A stretch of DNA of 64,000 nt from Bacteroidetes bacterium GWB2_32_14 (GCA_001768235.1 MENK01000024.1:20468-84467), one strand, 5' to 3'; shown: positions 1 through 9,020, counted from the stretch's first letter. The notes: generated from the letters alone by a model not told the origin. Made by a program: numbers and translations.

Positions 1-269
1 GCATACCCGACAATTTCGTCGTTATTTTTAGCCGGATAAATCTCGAGGCTGTCACCTTCGTCTGTAGGTAATAAAAACATATCATCAGTTGGATTATTAG
101 TAAATGAAGGTACTACCTGTTTTATTGCATCAAGTTTTTTATTCAAATTTGTTTGCTCAATAGGTACTTTTGTTTTTTCATAAACAAACCCTAATGTGGT
201 TGCCGCAACTAAAGAAATACCGGAAAGCACAAGAAACATGTTCTTAAATGTTGATTCTGTTTTAGCCAT
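1..269 (-). CDS. rnfG: RnfG, electron transport complex subunit G (N-terminal part, cut by window edge)
   Basis: Reading leftwards from an ATG at 267-269, the minus strand encodes a short cytoplasmic head, one hydrophobic segment (roughly residues 10-29, containing MFLVLSGISLVAATTLGFVY) and the start of a periplasmic domain. This is the usual N-terminus of RnfG/NqrC-type subunits, which carry covalently bound FMN and pass electrons within the Rnf complex. The FMN-binding threonine lies beyond the window edge. The start overlaps the rnfD stop by 8 bp, showing translational coupling in an rnfBCDG order. Identity rests mainly on this position after rnfD plus topology. Confidence 0.88.
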   Translation of the reverse strand, partial: MAKTESTFKNMFLVLSGISLVAATTLGFVYEKTKVPIEQTNLNKKLDAIKQVVPSFTNNPTDDMFLLPTDEGDSLEIYPAKNNDEIVGY

Positions 270-1263
270 GATTTACTACCTCCCCAAAACGTTTTGGTTT
301 AACATAGGTATTAATAAGTGGTACAAATGAATTCATTATAAGAATTGCAAATGAAACACCTTCGGGATAGGCTCCAAAAACACGAATAAGTACGGTAATA
401 ATTCCAATTCCAATACCGAAAATCCACATCCCTTTCGGAGTCATTGGTGAAGTAACATAATCGGTAGCCATAAATATTGCTCCTAACATTACACCCCCTG
501 TTAATAAGTGGAATAAGGGGTCAGCATTGGTTTCAGGATTTATATACCATAATATTCCTGTAAATATTGTTATTGTAAGTATTATTGAAACAGGGATATG
601 CCAGGTAATTACTTTCCTTATCAGGAGATAAGCAAATCCAAGAATTAAGGCAGCGGCAGCAATTTCTCCCATTGAACCTCCCATGTGTCCGTAGAACATT
701 TCCATGTGGCTTGGAACCTGGTTCATTAAATCTGAAATCTGGTCTCCTTTACCTAAACCTTCTTTAACTATACCAAGAGGTGTTGCTCCTGTTACTGCAT
801 CAGCATATCCGGTTTTGAATCCGCCGGGTATTGGCCAACTGGTCATTTGTACAGGAAACGAAATGAGTAAAAATACACGTCCTACGAGTGCCGGATTGAA
901 TGGGTTATTACCTAATCCACCAAAAGACATTTTTCCAATTCCTATAGCAACTAAGCTGCCAATAATAATTATTCCAATAGGTAAATTCGATGGTACATTA
1001 AATGCAAGCAGGATACCGGTAACTATGGCTGATCCATCGGTTATGGCAGGTTCCTGTTTTAAAATATATTTCTGAATTAACCATTCAAAGGCTAAGCACG
1101 AAACTACGGCAACCAATGTTACTATTATTGCACCCATACCAAAAAAATAGATGGATATTGCCAATGCCGGCAACAATGCAATAACAACATCGAACATTAG
1201 CCGTTTCACTGAAGTGTCCTCATAAACGTGAGGAGACGGTGATATTGTTATTCGTTTATTCAT
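262..1263 (-). CDS. rnfD: RnfD, ion-translocating electron transport complex subunit D
   Basis: A 333-residue polytopic inner-membrane protein of the NqrB/RnfD family, which holds FMN covalently bound through a threonine and is part of the ion-translocating core of Rnf (ferredoxin:NAD+ oxidoreductase). The N-terminus MNKRITISPSPHVYEDTSVK is the family's cytoplasmic start. Many hydrophobic segments follow, and the motif DAVTGATPLG around residues 155-164 carries the expected flavinylated Thr. Length is normal for RnfD. It starts directly on the end of rnfC (shared base 1263) and overlaps rnfG by 8 bp, so the genes are one operon. Nothing in it looks damaged. Confidence 0.95.
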   Translation of the reverse strand: MNKRITISPSPHVYEDTSVKRLMFDVVIALLPALAISIYFFGMGAIIVTLVAVVSCLAFEWLIQKYILKQEPAITDGSAIVTGILLAFNVPSNLPIGIIIIGSLVAIGIGKMSFGGLGNNPFNPALVGRVFLLISFPVQMTSWPIPGGFKTGYADAVTGATPLGIVKEGLGKGDQISDLMNQVPSHMEMFYGHMGGSMGEIAAAALILGFAYLLIRKVITWHIPVSIILTITIFTGILWYINPETNADPLFHLLTGGVMLGAIFMATDYVTSPMTPKGMWIFGIGIGIITVLIRVFGAYPEGVSFAILIMNSFVPLINTYVKPKRFGEVVNHG

Positions 1264-2594
1264 TATTGTTTTCTTGATCTGATTATTTTACTTACTCTGG
1301 ATTTTCCCAGGCGGATATAATCCAGTAATGGTAATCCTGCAGGGCATGTAAAGCTACATGAACCACACTCGATACAATCCATTACCCCGCTTTGTTCCAG
1401 AGTATCATTTTTTTCTAACTGAGCTTGTTTTTTTAAAAGGTAAGGTTCTAAGCCTTGAGGACAGGCAGAAACACATTTTGCGCAGCGAATACATGTTGCT
1501 TCTTTCTTGCGTTTCGATTCACTTTCCGACATGATTAAAATGCCGGATGTTCCTTTTGTAACGGGCACTTCAAGCGAATTAACAGCCTTACCCATCATTG
1601 GGCCGCCGTTAATAATTTTCCCGGTATCTTCAGGTAAACCACCTGCTGCTTCAATTAAGTTTGAAACAGGAGTTCCGATTCGTACTAAAAGGTTTGAAGG
1701 TTTACTTACCAGTTGGCCTGTAACAGTTACCACGCGTTCAAATAATGGTTTGTTTTTTTGAGTTGCCTCGTAAACTGCAAAAGCTGTACCTACATTATGA
1801 ACTACAGCCCCAACATCGAGGGGTAATCCTCCGGATGGCACTTCACGATTGATAAGGGCTTTTATTAATTGTTTTTCACCACCCTGTGGGTACTGTACTT
1901 TTAGTGCATGTACTTCTATTCCCGGGTAGTTTTTTACCAGGTTAGTTAAATGTGCAATAGCATCCGGTTTGTTGTTTTCAATACCGATTAATGCCCTGTT
2001 AACGCTCAGTGCTTTCATCAAAATCTGAATTCCTACAAGCATTTCTTCAGCTTTTTCAACCATTAATCTATGGTCTGAAGTTAAATAAGGCTCACATTCA
2101 ACACCGTTGATTATAAGTACATTTATCTTCTTGCCATCAGGAATTGATAATTTAACGTGCGATGGAAATGTTGCTCCGCCCAAACCAACAATTCCTGCCA
2201 GGTTAATCTTCGCGATTATTTCCTTATCAGTTAAGTTGATTTCTCTCCTGAGTTCAGGCGAGCGGTCAATAGTTTCATTCCACTCGTCGCCTTCAACATC
2301 GATAACAATACATGGCCGTTTGTAGCCTGTAGAATCAAGAATATCGTCTATTTTAGCGACAGTTCCTGAAACTGAAGAATGAATGTTTGCAGAAACAAAT
2401 CCTGAACTTTCGGCAATCTTATCACCAACTTTCACTTTATCTCCTTTAGCAACAATTGCCTTTGCAGGAGCACCAATATGTTGGGCTATTGGAATTGATA
2501 CTGTTTTAGGGAGCGGCAGAATCTCAATCCGGCTATCTTCAGAATATTTACATTCTGCCGGATGAACGCCACCTTTTGCAAATGTTTTTAACAC
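1263..2594 (-). CDS. rnfC: RnfC, electron transport complex subunit C
   Basis: A 443-residue peripheral subunit of Rnf that carries the NADH/FMN-binding fold and two 4Fe-4S clusters. The N-terminus MLKTFAKGGVHPAECK is the RnfC barrel-sandwich start. The middle has the Rossmann-like stretch with GGATFPSHVKL and NGVECEPYLTSDHR. The C-terminus has two ferredoxin motifs, CIRCAKCVSACP and CIECGSCSFTCP. The form without a long C-terminal repeat tail, at about 440 residues, is common in Bacteroidota and clostridia. It lies 27 bp after rnfB and abuts rnfD. Known role: entry or exit of electrons at NAD(H). Confidence 0.96.
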   Translation of the reverse strand: MLKTFAKGGVHPAECKYSEDSRIEILPLPKTVSIPIAQHIGAPAKAIVAKGDKVKVGDKIAESSGFVSANIHSSVSGTVAKIDDILDSTGYKRPCIVIDVEGDEWNETIDRSPELRREINLTDKEIIAKINLAGIVGLGGATFPSHVKLSIPDGKKINVLIINGVECEPYLTSDHRLMVEKAEEMLVGIQILMKALSVNRALIGIENNKPDAIAHLTNLVKNYPGIEVHALKVQYPQGGEKQLIKALINREVPSGGLPLDVGAVVHNVGTAFAVYEATQKNKPLFERVVTVTGQLVSKPSNLLVRIGTPVSNLIEAAGGLPEDTGKIINGGPMMGKAVNSLEVPVTKGTSGILIMSESESKRKKEATCIRCAKCVSACPQGLEPYLLKKQAQLEKNDTLEQSGVMDCIECGSCSFTCPAGLPLLDYIRLGKSRVSKIIRSRKQ

Positions 2595-2621
2595 TTTAAC
2601 CCTCCTGTTTATTAAATATGA

Positions 2622-3509
2622 TTATTCGTTTTCTTTTTTACCGGTTTTTGATGTCTCTGTATTTTCGGCGTCTCCTTCTTTTTCTTTTCGCGGAGGAAAA
2701 TTTATTTCAAGAATAGCGCCTGTAGGGCATTCTTCGACACATTTCCTGCAAAGCTTACACTTATTCGGGTCGATATAAGCAAGGAAGTTTTCGAGAGTAA
2801 TTGCTTCGTATGGGCAAACTTTAACACATTTTCCGCAGCCAATACATGCCACTTCGCATGCTTTTTTAGCTATTCCGCCTTTGTCTTTGTTTACACAAGA
2901 GACAAATATTTTTCGGTCTTTTTTATTTTTTTTCCTTAATTCAATAATTCTGTTAGGGCAAGCTTTAACACAGGCTCCGCATGCAGTACATTTATCATCT
3001 ATAACAACAGGCAAGCCGGTTTCTTTATCCATGTATATTGCGTCGAATTTGCACACGGCAACACAATCACCCATTCCAAGGCATCCATACTGACATCCTG
3101 TTTCTCCGGAATAGAGTGACGAAGAAATAATACAAGAAGTTGCCCCGTCATATTCGTTTAATCTTGGCCTTTTGGCAAATGATCCCGAACAACGGACAAC
3201 GGCAACAAGAGGTTCTTTAGCTATAGCTTCTTTACCCAATATTTTTGCCACGGTAGCCATAACATCATTTCCGCCTACAGGGCAATAAAACGATGAAATA
3301 TCATCGGCTTTAACCATTGCTTCGGCAAGACCCCGGCATCCCGGATAACCACAACCTCCGCAGTTTGCTGCTGGTAATGCTTCTGTAACCAAATCAATAC
3401 GGGGATCCTCATATACTTTAAACTTCTGGGCAACAAAATATAAGATTATTGCAGATATAGCACCTAATGCACTTAAAGAAATAATAGTAAACAATAGTGT
3501 TGTACTCAT
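2622..3509 (-). CDS. rnfB: RnfB, electron transport complex subunit B (polyferredoxin)
   Basis: A 295-residue protein with one N-terminal membrane anchor (residues about 5-28), then the RnfB-specific cluster motif CGGCGYPGC in an 'AANCGGCGYPGCRGLAEA' context. A series of CxxCxxCxxxC ferredoxin motifs follows (for example CTACGACVKACP, CIGCGKCVKVCP, CKLCRKCVEECP). RnfB accepts electrons from reduced ferredoxin and passes them to the membrane core. The tail is Lys/Glu-rich and low complexity. It sits 12 bp downstream of the RseC-like gene and upstream of rnfC, the standard order in anaerobic bacteria. Confidence 0.96.
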   Translation of the reverse strand: MSTTLLFTIISLSALGAISAIILYFVAQKFKVYEDPRIDLVTEALPAANCGGCGYPGCRGLAEAMVKADDISSFYCPVGGNDVMATVAKILGKEAIAKEPLVAVVRCSGSFAKRPRLNEYDGATSCIISSSLYSGETGCQYGCLGMGDCVAVCKFDAIYMDKETGLPVVIDDKCTACGACVKACPNRIIELRKKNKKDRKIFVSCVNKDKGGIAKKACEVACIGCGKCVKVCPYEAITLENFLAYIDPNKCKLCRKCVEECPTGAILEINFPPRKEKEGDAENTETSKTGKKENE

Positions 3510-3521
3510 GTTTTAAAATAT

Positions 3522-3944
3522 TTATTCAATTTTTTGTATAGTAAATGTAAACGACTGTTTAAGTTTTTTTCGAAACAAATATAACGTAAGATAATAGGGA
3601 ATAAGAACGGCTATGGCAACCAAACCCGATAATGCTTCTTTTCCCGTAATTTCAGTTAGAATTATTAATGTTAATATTACAAACAGCAGGGGTTGAATAT
3701 ACCCGAGCCATATAGCCTTAAAACCCAGGTTCTGGTTCATAACTACATGAACATCTTCTCCTACAGCATATTGATTCGAGAAATCAGTTACTTCAACTGA
3801 TTTCTCTTCCATGTTGGATGGCGAACAATACGATTTCGCATGACAAGATGCACACCCCGAATATGCTATGAAACTTACACTTATTTTGTTTCCGTTAATT
3901 GATTCTATTCGGCCCTTATGTTCGACTGATTTTGAATTTGACAT
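3522..3944 (-). CDS. RseC/SoxR-reducing-system family membrane protein
   Basis: A 140-residue protein. It has a small N-terminal beta-rich domain with the cysteine set SGCASCHAKSYCSPS (residues about 29-43), then two adjacent transmembrane segments (about 79-98 and 104-121). This arrangement matches the RseC/MucC family, which is repeatedly found at the head of rnf operons in Bacteroidota and helps reduce the SoxR Fe-S cluster in other bacteria. Here it is the first gene of the rnf transcript, so a role in Rnf assembly or redox regulation is an inference from position. The four cysteines suggest metal or redox chemistry. Confidence 0.85.
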   Translation of the reverse strand: MSNSKSVEHKGRIESINGNKISVSFIAYSGCASCHAKSYCSPSNMEEKSVEVTDFSNQYAVGEDVHVVMNQNLGFKAIWLGYIQPLLFVILTLIILTEITGKEALSGLVAIAVLIPYYLTLYLFRKKLKQSFTFTIQKIE

Positions 3945-3972
3945 TCAGTAATAAATCAAAAAAATTTGGATA

Positions 3973-3980
3973 CAAAAATA
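3973..3980 (-). promoter_or_regulatory. Putative -7 box of the rnf operon
   Basis: On the minus strand this reads TATTTTTG, a full match to the Bacteroidota -7 consensus TAnnTTTG, 29 bp before the ATG of the RseC-like first gene. I see no clear TTG -33 element at the expected spacing, so support is the -7 box and position only. The rest of 3945-4195 is very AT-rich divergent intergenic DNA with no other recognisable feature. Confidence 0.4.
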
Positions 3981-4195
3981 ATTTTATTTAAAAAAAATAT
4001 ATTGCTTTTTGTCAGTTTTTAAACAACAAACACTTATTTAGTATGATTTTAAATAAGAAATAAATAGTATTAAAAAAATCTCATCTGAAGAAAAATGTAT
4101 ATTCTTTTTGTAATTTTATAAGAATAAGGTTTAAATAATAGAAATATTAAAATTCAGCAATTAAATAATTTATAGTCAGATAAATATATAATAGA

Positions 4196-4570
4196 ATGAA
4201 AAATATTTTTACATCCGTTTTACTAGGAATAATTCTTTTTACATCATGCGAAAAAGACAAACCTGAATTATTTGAACAGGAAGCAAAGTTAAAAATTGAA
4301 AATACTTCTACATCAAACAATATTATAGGTGTTTATTTTGGTACTGTTGGACCGGGAGAAACGAATAAAATTAGCAGCAATATTGAACCGGGAGAGAGTA
4401 AAACATTCACTATTGATATAGAAGATGATAGTGTTTATGATATTAGAATAACTTCAGATATGGTTGGTTACGAAGAATTTACATTGACTCATCTCACATT
4501 TTATTGGGATGATGTTTATGTTATAGAATTGACAAACAATGGGTGGTACGATGACGAATCGTGGAAATAA
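4196..4570 (+). CDS. Small hypothetical lipoprotein
   Basis: A 124-residue secreted protein of unknown function. The N-terminus MKNIFTSVLLGIILFTSCEK is a type II signal peptide with lipobox LFTSC, so the mature protein should begin at Cys18. The mature part is acidic and beta-rich (for example KLKIENTSTSNNIIGVYFG and ESKTFTIDIEDDSVYDIRI), resembling a small beta-sandwich. I recognise no catalytic motif. It is monocistronic: divergent from the rnf operon and closed by a strong terminator directly after its stop. Acidic residues after Cys may favour surface display, as in other Bacteroidota, but that is inference. Confidence 0.7.
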   Translation: MKNIFTSVLLGIILFTSCEKDKPELFEQEAKLKIENTSTSNNIIGVYFGTVGPGETNKISSNIEPGESKTFTIDIEDDSVYDIRITSDMVGYEEFTLTHLTFYWDDVYVIELTNNGWYDDESWK

Positions 4571-4579
4571 TCACTTAAA

Positions 4580-4613
4580 AATAACCCGGAACTGAAAGCT
4601 CCGGGTTATTTTT
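4580..4613. terminator. Intrinsic terminator between convergent genes
   Basis: An 11-bp perfect stem (4580-4590 AATAACCCGGA pairs with 4600-4610 TCCGGGTTATT) with a 9-nt loop, flanked by A-runs and T-runs on both sides. It can terminate both the lipoprotein gene (+) and the DUF3108 gene (-), whose stop codon lies at its edge. Confidence 0.85.
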
Positions 4614-5436
4614 AATATTTATCAATTAACGAACTAAGCGGATGCTTTATTCCTGAGTATTTAACCAGCCTGGCTTTTACCGTACCAGCAATTATCGGGC
4701 TTTCGATCCAGACAGGAATATGGTTTTTATCGTCGGTAACCCAAATGGTAAGATCTTCACCTCCTTTAAATATATCGCCTGCAATCAACGAACCTGTAAA
4801 TTTTATGCAATTGAATTTACCTACTCCACGTACTTTTTTAACTTCTTTTCCTTTATAACGAATGTAAACATCATGCAATTCGTTGTCGAGTAATATTTTG
4901 AATTTTATTTTTTCGTCTTTTTTTACTTTTGAGAAATCAATATTGCGGGCCTGATAAATTACTGAAACAACATCGTATGTGCATTTGGGAACAGGGATTG
5001 TATCATACCAAAGTGGTTTTCGTGTTTTAAATGATTCGGAATATGCACACATATTTTTGTAGTCAAAGGTGTATTTTATGTTTATGATATAACCTCCTTC
5101 ATTTACATCGCGATGATAATAAACAGGCAACAAGGTATTCGGTTCTGCCCAGGAAGTATATATGTCTTTTACAGGGAAGAACCAGTCGTAAAAAGGATAC
5201 GAGATTCCAATTCCTCTTAACAAAAGCACATCTTTGTTAAATTTTTTGTCCGCTTTGGCTTCGAAAGTAATGGCGCCAACATCTGTCCAAACCAGAAACC
5301 AGTTATATGTAATTACATAGTTTAATGTTTCGCCCGATTTAAAAGCATTGTTTTTAAACCCGCAGGAAGAATTATCCTGGGCAAACAATAAAGATGAATT
5401 CACTAAAAGAAGTAAGATGAAAGTATTTTTTAGCAT
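4612..5436 (-). CDS. DUF3108 domain-containing exported protein
   Basis: A 274-residue periplasmic protein of the DUF3108 family. The start chosen is the internal ATG at 5434-5436 because it gives a clean signal peptide, MLKNTFILLLLVNSSLLFAQ; an in-frame ATG at 5478 would add 14 polar residues ahead of it. The mature part shows the family's beta-barrel-like pattern, beginning FKSGETLNYVITYNWFLVWTDVGAI, then a long run of beta strands (SWAEPNTLLPVYYHRDVNEGG, later GGEDLTIWVTDDKNHIPVWIE). The family's function is unknown. It follows the radical SAM gene closely on the same strand, so the two may be co-transcribed. Confidence 0.8.
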   Translation of the reverse strand: MLKNTFILLLLVNSSLLFAQDNSSCGFKNNAFKSGETLNYVITYNWFLVWTDVGAITFEAKADKKFNKDVLLLRGIGISYPFYDWFFPVKDIYTSWAEPNTLLPVYYHRDVNEGGYIINIKYTFDYKNMCAYSESFKTRKPLWYDTIPVPKCTYDVVSVIYQARNIDFSKVKKDEKIKFKILLDNELHDVYIRYKGKEVKKVRGVGKFNCIKFTGSLIAGDIFKGGEDLTIWVTDDKNHIPVWIESPIIAGTVKARLVKYSGIKHPLSSLIDKY

Positions 5437-5495
5437 TTCGAACAATCGGGCTTGTATCTTAAAATTTCTCAACTGCAATAAAGATGCCAGTAAAG

Positions 5496-6560
5496 CTATT
5501 CACAAACGATATCGCGGTATTTTTGTGTTTTATTTTCTGACCACCAGTATTTTCCAAAGGCCAGTTCAATAACTTTTTTGGGAAGTACCATTTCCATATT
5601 GCGGTATAGTACAATATCATATTTACGGTGATAATTAACCCAGCACTCGTTACAATTGTGTTTATGTTTCCTGTGTAATTCAATAGTCGATTTTTTGTTC
5701 ATAATTGAATTAATCGGTTCGTTGTACACATTTCCTAAAATTATTTGCTTATTCTGGCAAATCGGAATGTCCCCGTTTGGGTAAATAACAATACTGTCGG
5801 CAATACTATTACAGGATAACTTTAAATTTCCATCGCGGTGCTTGGTGTATAATGCCATGAAATCGTAATTTTCTTTAAAATCTTTTACCACTTCGGGAAT
5901 GTCTTTTATGCTGTAATTAAGTGAGTCTGACCTTTTTTCCGATTTGTCTGTTTCGAAATATTCCATATTGTTATATATCCCTATACGCATATCAAGATTG
6001 TGTTCTTTACAAAATGCAGCAACGTGTTCCAAATCGGTATAATCGTTGTAGTTTGTAAGCGTGAACATGATGGATATTGGCACAATACCCTTTATTTTTT
6101 CAACACTCTCTAAAACCTTATCGTAACCGTCAACTCCTCGAAGCTTCAGGTATGTTTCCCTTGTACCATCGAGAGAAATATATACTCTCTTAGGTTTGTA
6201 CCTGGTAGCGAAATAAACAAGTTTTTCAACCATGAGGCCATTCGATAATAAATCGAAATTAGGATGATGTTTTGCAAAATACTCGAATATTTGTTCTGCT
6301 TCCGGGTGCATAATAAATTCGCCACCTTCAAGGCCAAAAACGGTATCTTTATTAACAAGTTTACTTTGAACAATTTCTTTAATCTTTTCGAATGATAAAT
6401 GCTGTTTTGGATTCTTTTTCCATATATAGCAATGCTTGCATTGTGAATTGCATCTGTCGGTAGCATAGAGCATTATTGTCGATAGCTTTTTATGCTTTGG
6501 GAAAATAATATTGTTTGCAAGTTTTATTCCTCGCCTGAAATAATCTGATACTTTATACAT
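5496..6560 (-). CDS. Radical SAM/SPASM-type enzyme
   Basis: A 354-residue radical SAM protein. The [4Fe-4S]/SAM motif is CNSQCKHC (Cys37, Cys41, Cys44) in the context LYATDRCNSQCKHCYIW. The SAM-binding GGE-like motif appears as GLEGGEF. A short C-terminal Cys cluster (CNSIADS, ICQNKQI, HNCNECWVNYH) resembles a SPASM/twitch auxiliary cluster. The substrate cannot be read from sequence; related proteins mature peptides or act in cell-envelope polymer synthesis. The neighbours are a Gfo/Idh/MocA oxidoreductase upstream and a DUF3108 protein downstream, which hints at a sugar or envelope-related pathway without proving one. No precursor peptide is visible. Confidence 0.85.
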   Translation of the reverse strand: MYKVSDYFRRGIKLANNIIFPKHKKLSTIMLYATDRCNSQCKHCYIWKKNPKQHLSFEKIKEIVQSKLVNKDTVFGLEGGEFIMHPEAEQIFEYFAKHHPNFDLLSNGLMVEKLVYFATRYKPKRVYISLDGTRETYLKLRGVDGYDKVLESVEKIKGIVPISIMFTLTNYNDYTDLEHVAAFCKEHNLDMRIGIYNNMEYFETDKSEKRSDSLNYSIKDIPEVVKDFKENYDFMALYTKHRDGNLKLSCNSIADSIVIYPNGDIPICQNKQIILGNVYNEPINSIMNKKSTIELHRKHKHNCNECWVNYHRKYDIVLYRNMEMVLPKKVIELAFGKYWWSENKTQKYRDIVCE

Positions 6561-6657
6561 TTGTTAATAAACTTGAAATTAAACTAAATCTTGTAGTTGG
6601 TTAAAAGGTTTCAAAATTAAGAAAAAAATTATCAACCCTGTCTTTAATTAAATGGCA

Positions 6658-7695
6658 TTAAAATTTGTTTTTGATCTCATCAATGAGTTTATAGGTATTT
6701 AAAACTGATTTCAGTGTTGACTGGTTTGATGTTTTTCGTCCTTCACATAAATCGAGAAAACATTGAATCTCGTTAAAATAACCGGATGAGTATATTTGAT
6801 TCTGTTCTCTGGAAGGCAGGAAATTATTTTGGTGGTAGAGTATTGTTTCCTGGAATTTGGGAGATTTTATTTTTTCTAATGGTACTGAAAAAATAGTAAC
6901 GGGTTTAGGAATTGAAACCAACTCTTCGGTATTTTTGCTTTCAAGATAGTGTTTGTCGGTATTAACAAACATGGATTCGTAACTTTTTGACCACCAGTAA
7001 TCAGACGAAAGTTCAAGATTCCCTATCACTCCTTTTTCATGGGCAAGATGAATTAAGTATGTCTGGCTACCCTTTGTTTTAACAATTTTCTGTAACGACA
7101 AAATTTTTGCAGGCCCAAAAAAATTCGAGACTACATCTAAGGGATGAATAAATAAATCAAGTAATGCATCGCCTTCGGGATAATTTCCAACAATATACCT
7201 GTAATTGTAATAACTTGTACTTTTCGTGTATTTGCCTAATTTTATGTACAAAGGAGCGTATCGTTTCTGAAGGCCGACCAATACAAAGGCATTACTTTTG
7301 TCTTCTATATCAATAAGTTCCTGCAACTCGTCTTGGGTGGAACATGGTGGTTTTTCTATAAAAACATTTTTGTTTTTAAGCAGGGCTTGTTTAACCAGCT
7401 CAAAGTGCGATTTTGGATTCGCTGAAATTAAAACGCCCGAAATTTCAGGATCGTTTAATACCATCTCGTAATTATTCGTTCCCCGAACTTCGTTATAGTT
7501 TTCATCAACTGCTTTAGCTGTTTGCTCGCTTTTGGTTACCACATATTTTAAATCGGCATGCAAATAATTCAGTACAGGATATATATTATTAATCGAATGG
7601 TTTCCAATTCCCACAAAAGCAAACCTTCCGGAGTATTTATTCTGAATAAAATTTATAGTTCTTGCCCTTTTTAATTTATTTATCAAGTTTTCCAT
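6658..7695 (-). CDS. Gfo/Idh/MocA-family NAD(P)-dependent oxidoreductase
   Basis: A 345-residue protein. The N-terminal Rossmann fold is visible as FAFVGIGNHSINNIYPVL (about residues 26-43), followed by the family's EKP signature in KNVFIEKPPCST (about 108-119). The C-terminal half is the alpha/beta substrate domain, with the HPLDVVSNFFG stretch supplying the usual catalytic His/Asp region. These enzymes oxidise or reduce sugars, inositols or amino-sugar nucleotides. It is separated from the radical SAM gene by 97 bp on the same strand. Substrate unknown. Confidence 0.85.
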   Translation of the reverse strand: MENLINKLKRARTINFIQNKYSGRFAFVGIGNHSINNIYPVLNYLHADLKYVVTKSEQTAKAVDENYNEVRGTNNYEMVLNDPEISGVLISANPKSHFELVKQALLKNKNVFIEKPPCSTQDELQELIDIEDKSNAFVLVGLQKRYAPLYIKLGKYTKSTSYYNYRYIVGNYPEGDALLDLFIHPLDVVSNFFGPAKILSLQKIVKTKGSQTYLIHLAHEKGVIGNLELSSDYWWSKSYESMFVNTDKHYLESKNTEELVSIPKPVTIFSVPLEKIKSPKFQETILYHQNNFLPSREQNQIYSSGYFNEIQCFLDLCEGRKTSNQSTLKSVLNTYKLIDEIKNKF

Positions 7696-7811
7696 TCTTA
7701 TCGTGATTTATATCCTTATTACAAATATCATAAACTTTATACTCAAATCCAATATCAGCAAAAAGTTGTTCTTTCTCATTTTCTCAACTAAAGGCTCCAC
7801 GGATTATTTAG

Positions 7812-7949
7812 ATACTGACGGTTCACGAAACAGGTTTTTTAGTTTCTGCAAACCGCTCTAAACCGGGAAATGATCTTATAGTTGATAACCCGAATAGCAA
7901 GTGGTATTCTTACTATTTGAAGATTGCATGTTTAGTTGAACCTGTATGA
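7812..7949 (+). other. Possible gene remnant (open 3' fragment)
   Basis: The 236-bp gap between two minus-strand genes (7696-7931) contains a plus-strand frame open for 45 codons to a TGA at 7947-7949. It reads VHETGFLVSANRS..., then LIVDNPNSKWYSYYLKIACL near the end. It has no start codon of its own (an in-frame TAG at 7809-7811 precedes it) and overlaps the 3' end of the neighbouring gene. The composition looks protein-like, so it may be the tail of a decayed gene, but a frame of this length can occur by chance. Confidence 0.2.
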
Positions 7950-9020
7950 AGCTTTCTCTAAATCATTTACTGTTTTAATTTTTTTAGGCGGATCAAGATA
8001 TTGATCTAAGAATTTGTAAATTTTCACCCGGATTTCTTTAGCATCTTTTGTATCCATCCTGTCGAATGAATGGCCACCCGGAATAGCTTGAAATATTTCA
8101 TATTCGAACTTTTTACCATCAGCTTTCAGTGATTTTATAAGACTTTCAACTTCAAGTACATTTACATCATCATCGGTAGTATTCGTGTGAATTAAAAGGG
8201 GTGTATTTTTGAATTTATGGGTATTCCATGCAGGCGAGCGCCTTCGGTATTCATTTACATCTTCGTTTACTGTTTTCCCGATATGGTATTTTGCAGAATA
8301 TAAATCTCTGTATTCATCGTCGTAGTAACCCATTCTGGCAACAAGATCGCTAACGGGAACTCCGGCAAATGCAACGTTATAATTCCCGGGATAATTGAAA
8401 ATATTAAACAAAGTAATCAATCCTCCATGGCTCCAGCCCATTATTCCAACCCTGTTTTTATCAACAATATCGTAATTGTCGATCATGTGCTGGCGGCTGG
8501 CATTTACATCTTCAACTTCAAGGCCTCCGTAATCGATTTTCTCGTAATGTGATTTTCCATACCCGGTGCTGCCCCTGTATTCAGCAGCTACAACAATATA
8601 TTGCTGTGTAATTAATTCACGGATAATATGCGCGTAATAAGTTGTAAAATCGGCATGTACACCACCATGTGGAAGAACAAGCAACGGGTATTTTTTCGAG
8701 GGATCGATATCTTTGGGAATAAAAATATAAGTCCAGAATTTAACAGGATTGCCTGCACCCATGGCTGTCGGGTTTTCTTCTTTCGCTAATGGCGGGCCAT
8801 AAATATAACTTTTATCTATAAAAGCAATATCACCAACTTTATTGTACCACAATATATCATCAATATTTTTTTCTAAAACATCTAACCGGTGCTGTGTATA
8901 TTCAAGTTGTTGATCGAGTTTTTTTATAATCTCATCTTTTTCAGTTATATTCTGAGCAAGAATGCCTGAATGTGTTAAAACGAAGAGAAGTGTAAATGAT
9001 AAAATAATGTTTTTTTTCAT
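7932..9020 (-). CDS. Exported alpha/beta hydrolase, prolyl oligopeptidase (S9)-like
   Basis: A 362-residue protein with a signal peptide (MKKNIILSFTLLFVLTHSGILAQ), then a helical stretch and an S9-type alpha/beta-hydrolase catalytic domain. The nucleophile motif is GWSHGG (Ser197), the acid is probably Asp284/285 in HTNTTDDDVNVLE, and the base is His317 in GGHSFDRM. The oxyanion region reads VLPHGGVHA and AAEYRGSTGYG. It lacks the N-terminal beta-propeller of full prolyl oligopeptidases, so it resembles the stand-alone S9 or BAAT-like group. It probably acts on peptides or esters in the periplasm. It lies 53 bp from dapF on the same strand. Confidence 0.85.
   Translation of the reverse strand: MKKNIILSFTLLFVLTHSGILAQNITEKDEIIKKLDQQLEYTQHRLDVLEKNIDDILWYNKVGDIAFIDKSYIYGPPLAKEENPTAMGAGNPVKFWTYIFIPKDIDPSKKYPLLVLPHGGVHADFTTYYAHIIRELITQQYIVVAAEYRGSTGYGKSHYEKIDYGGLEVEDVNASRQHMIDNYDIVDKNRVGIMGWSHGGLITLFNIFNYPGNYNVAFAGVPVSDLVARMGYYDDEYRDLYSAKYHIGKTVNEDVNEYRRRSPAWNTHKFKNTPLLIHTNTTDDDVNVLEVESLIKSLKADGKKFEYEIFQAIPGGHSFDRMDTKDAKEIRVKIYKFLDQYLDPPKKIKTVNDLEKASYRFN

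Noticed and set aside
4196..4570. Precursor peptide for the radical SAM enzyme at 5496-6560
   Set aside because: It is a lipoprotein on the opposite strand, separated by a terminator, without a leader-core peptide pattern.
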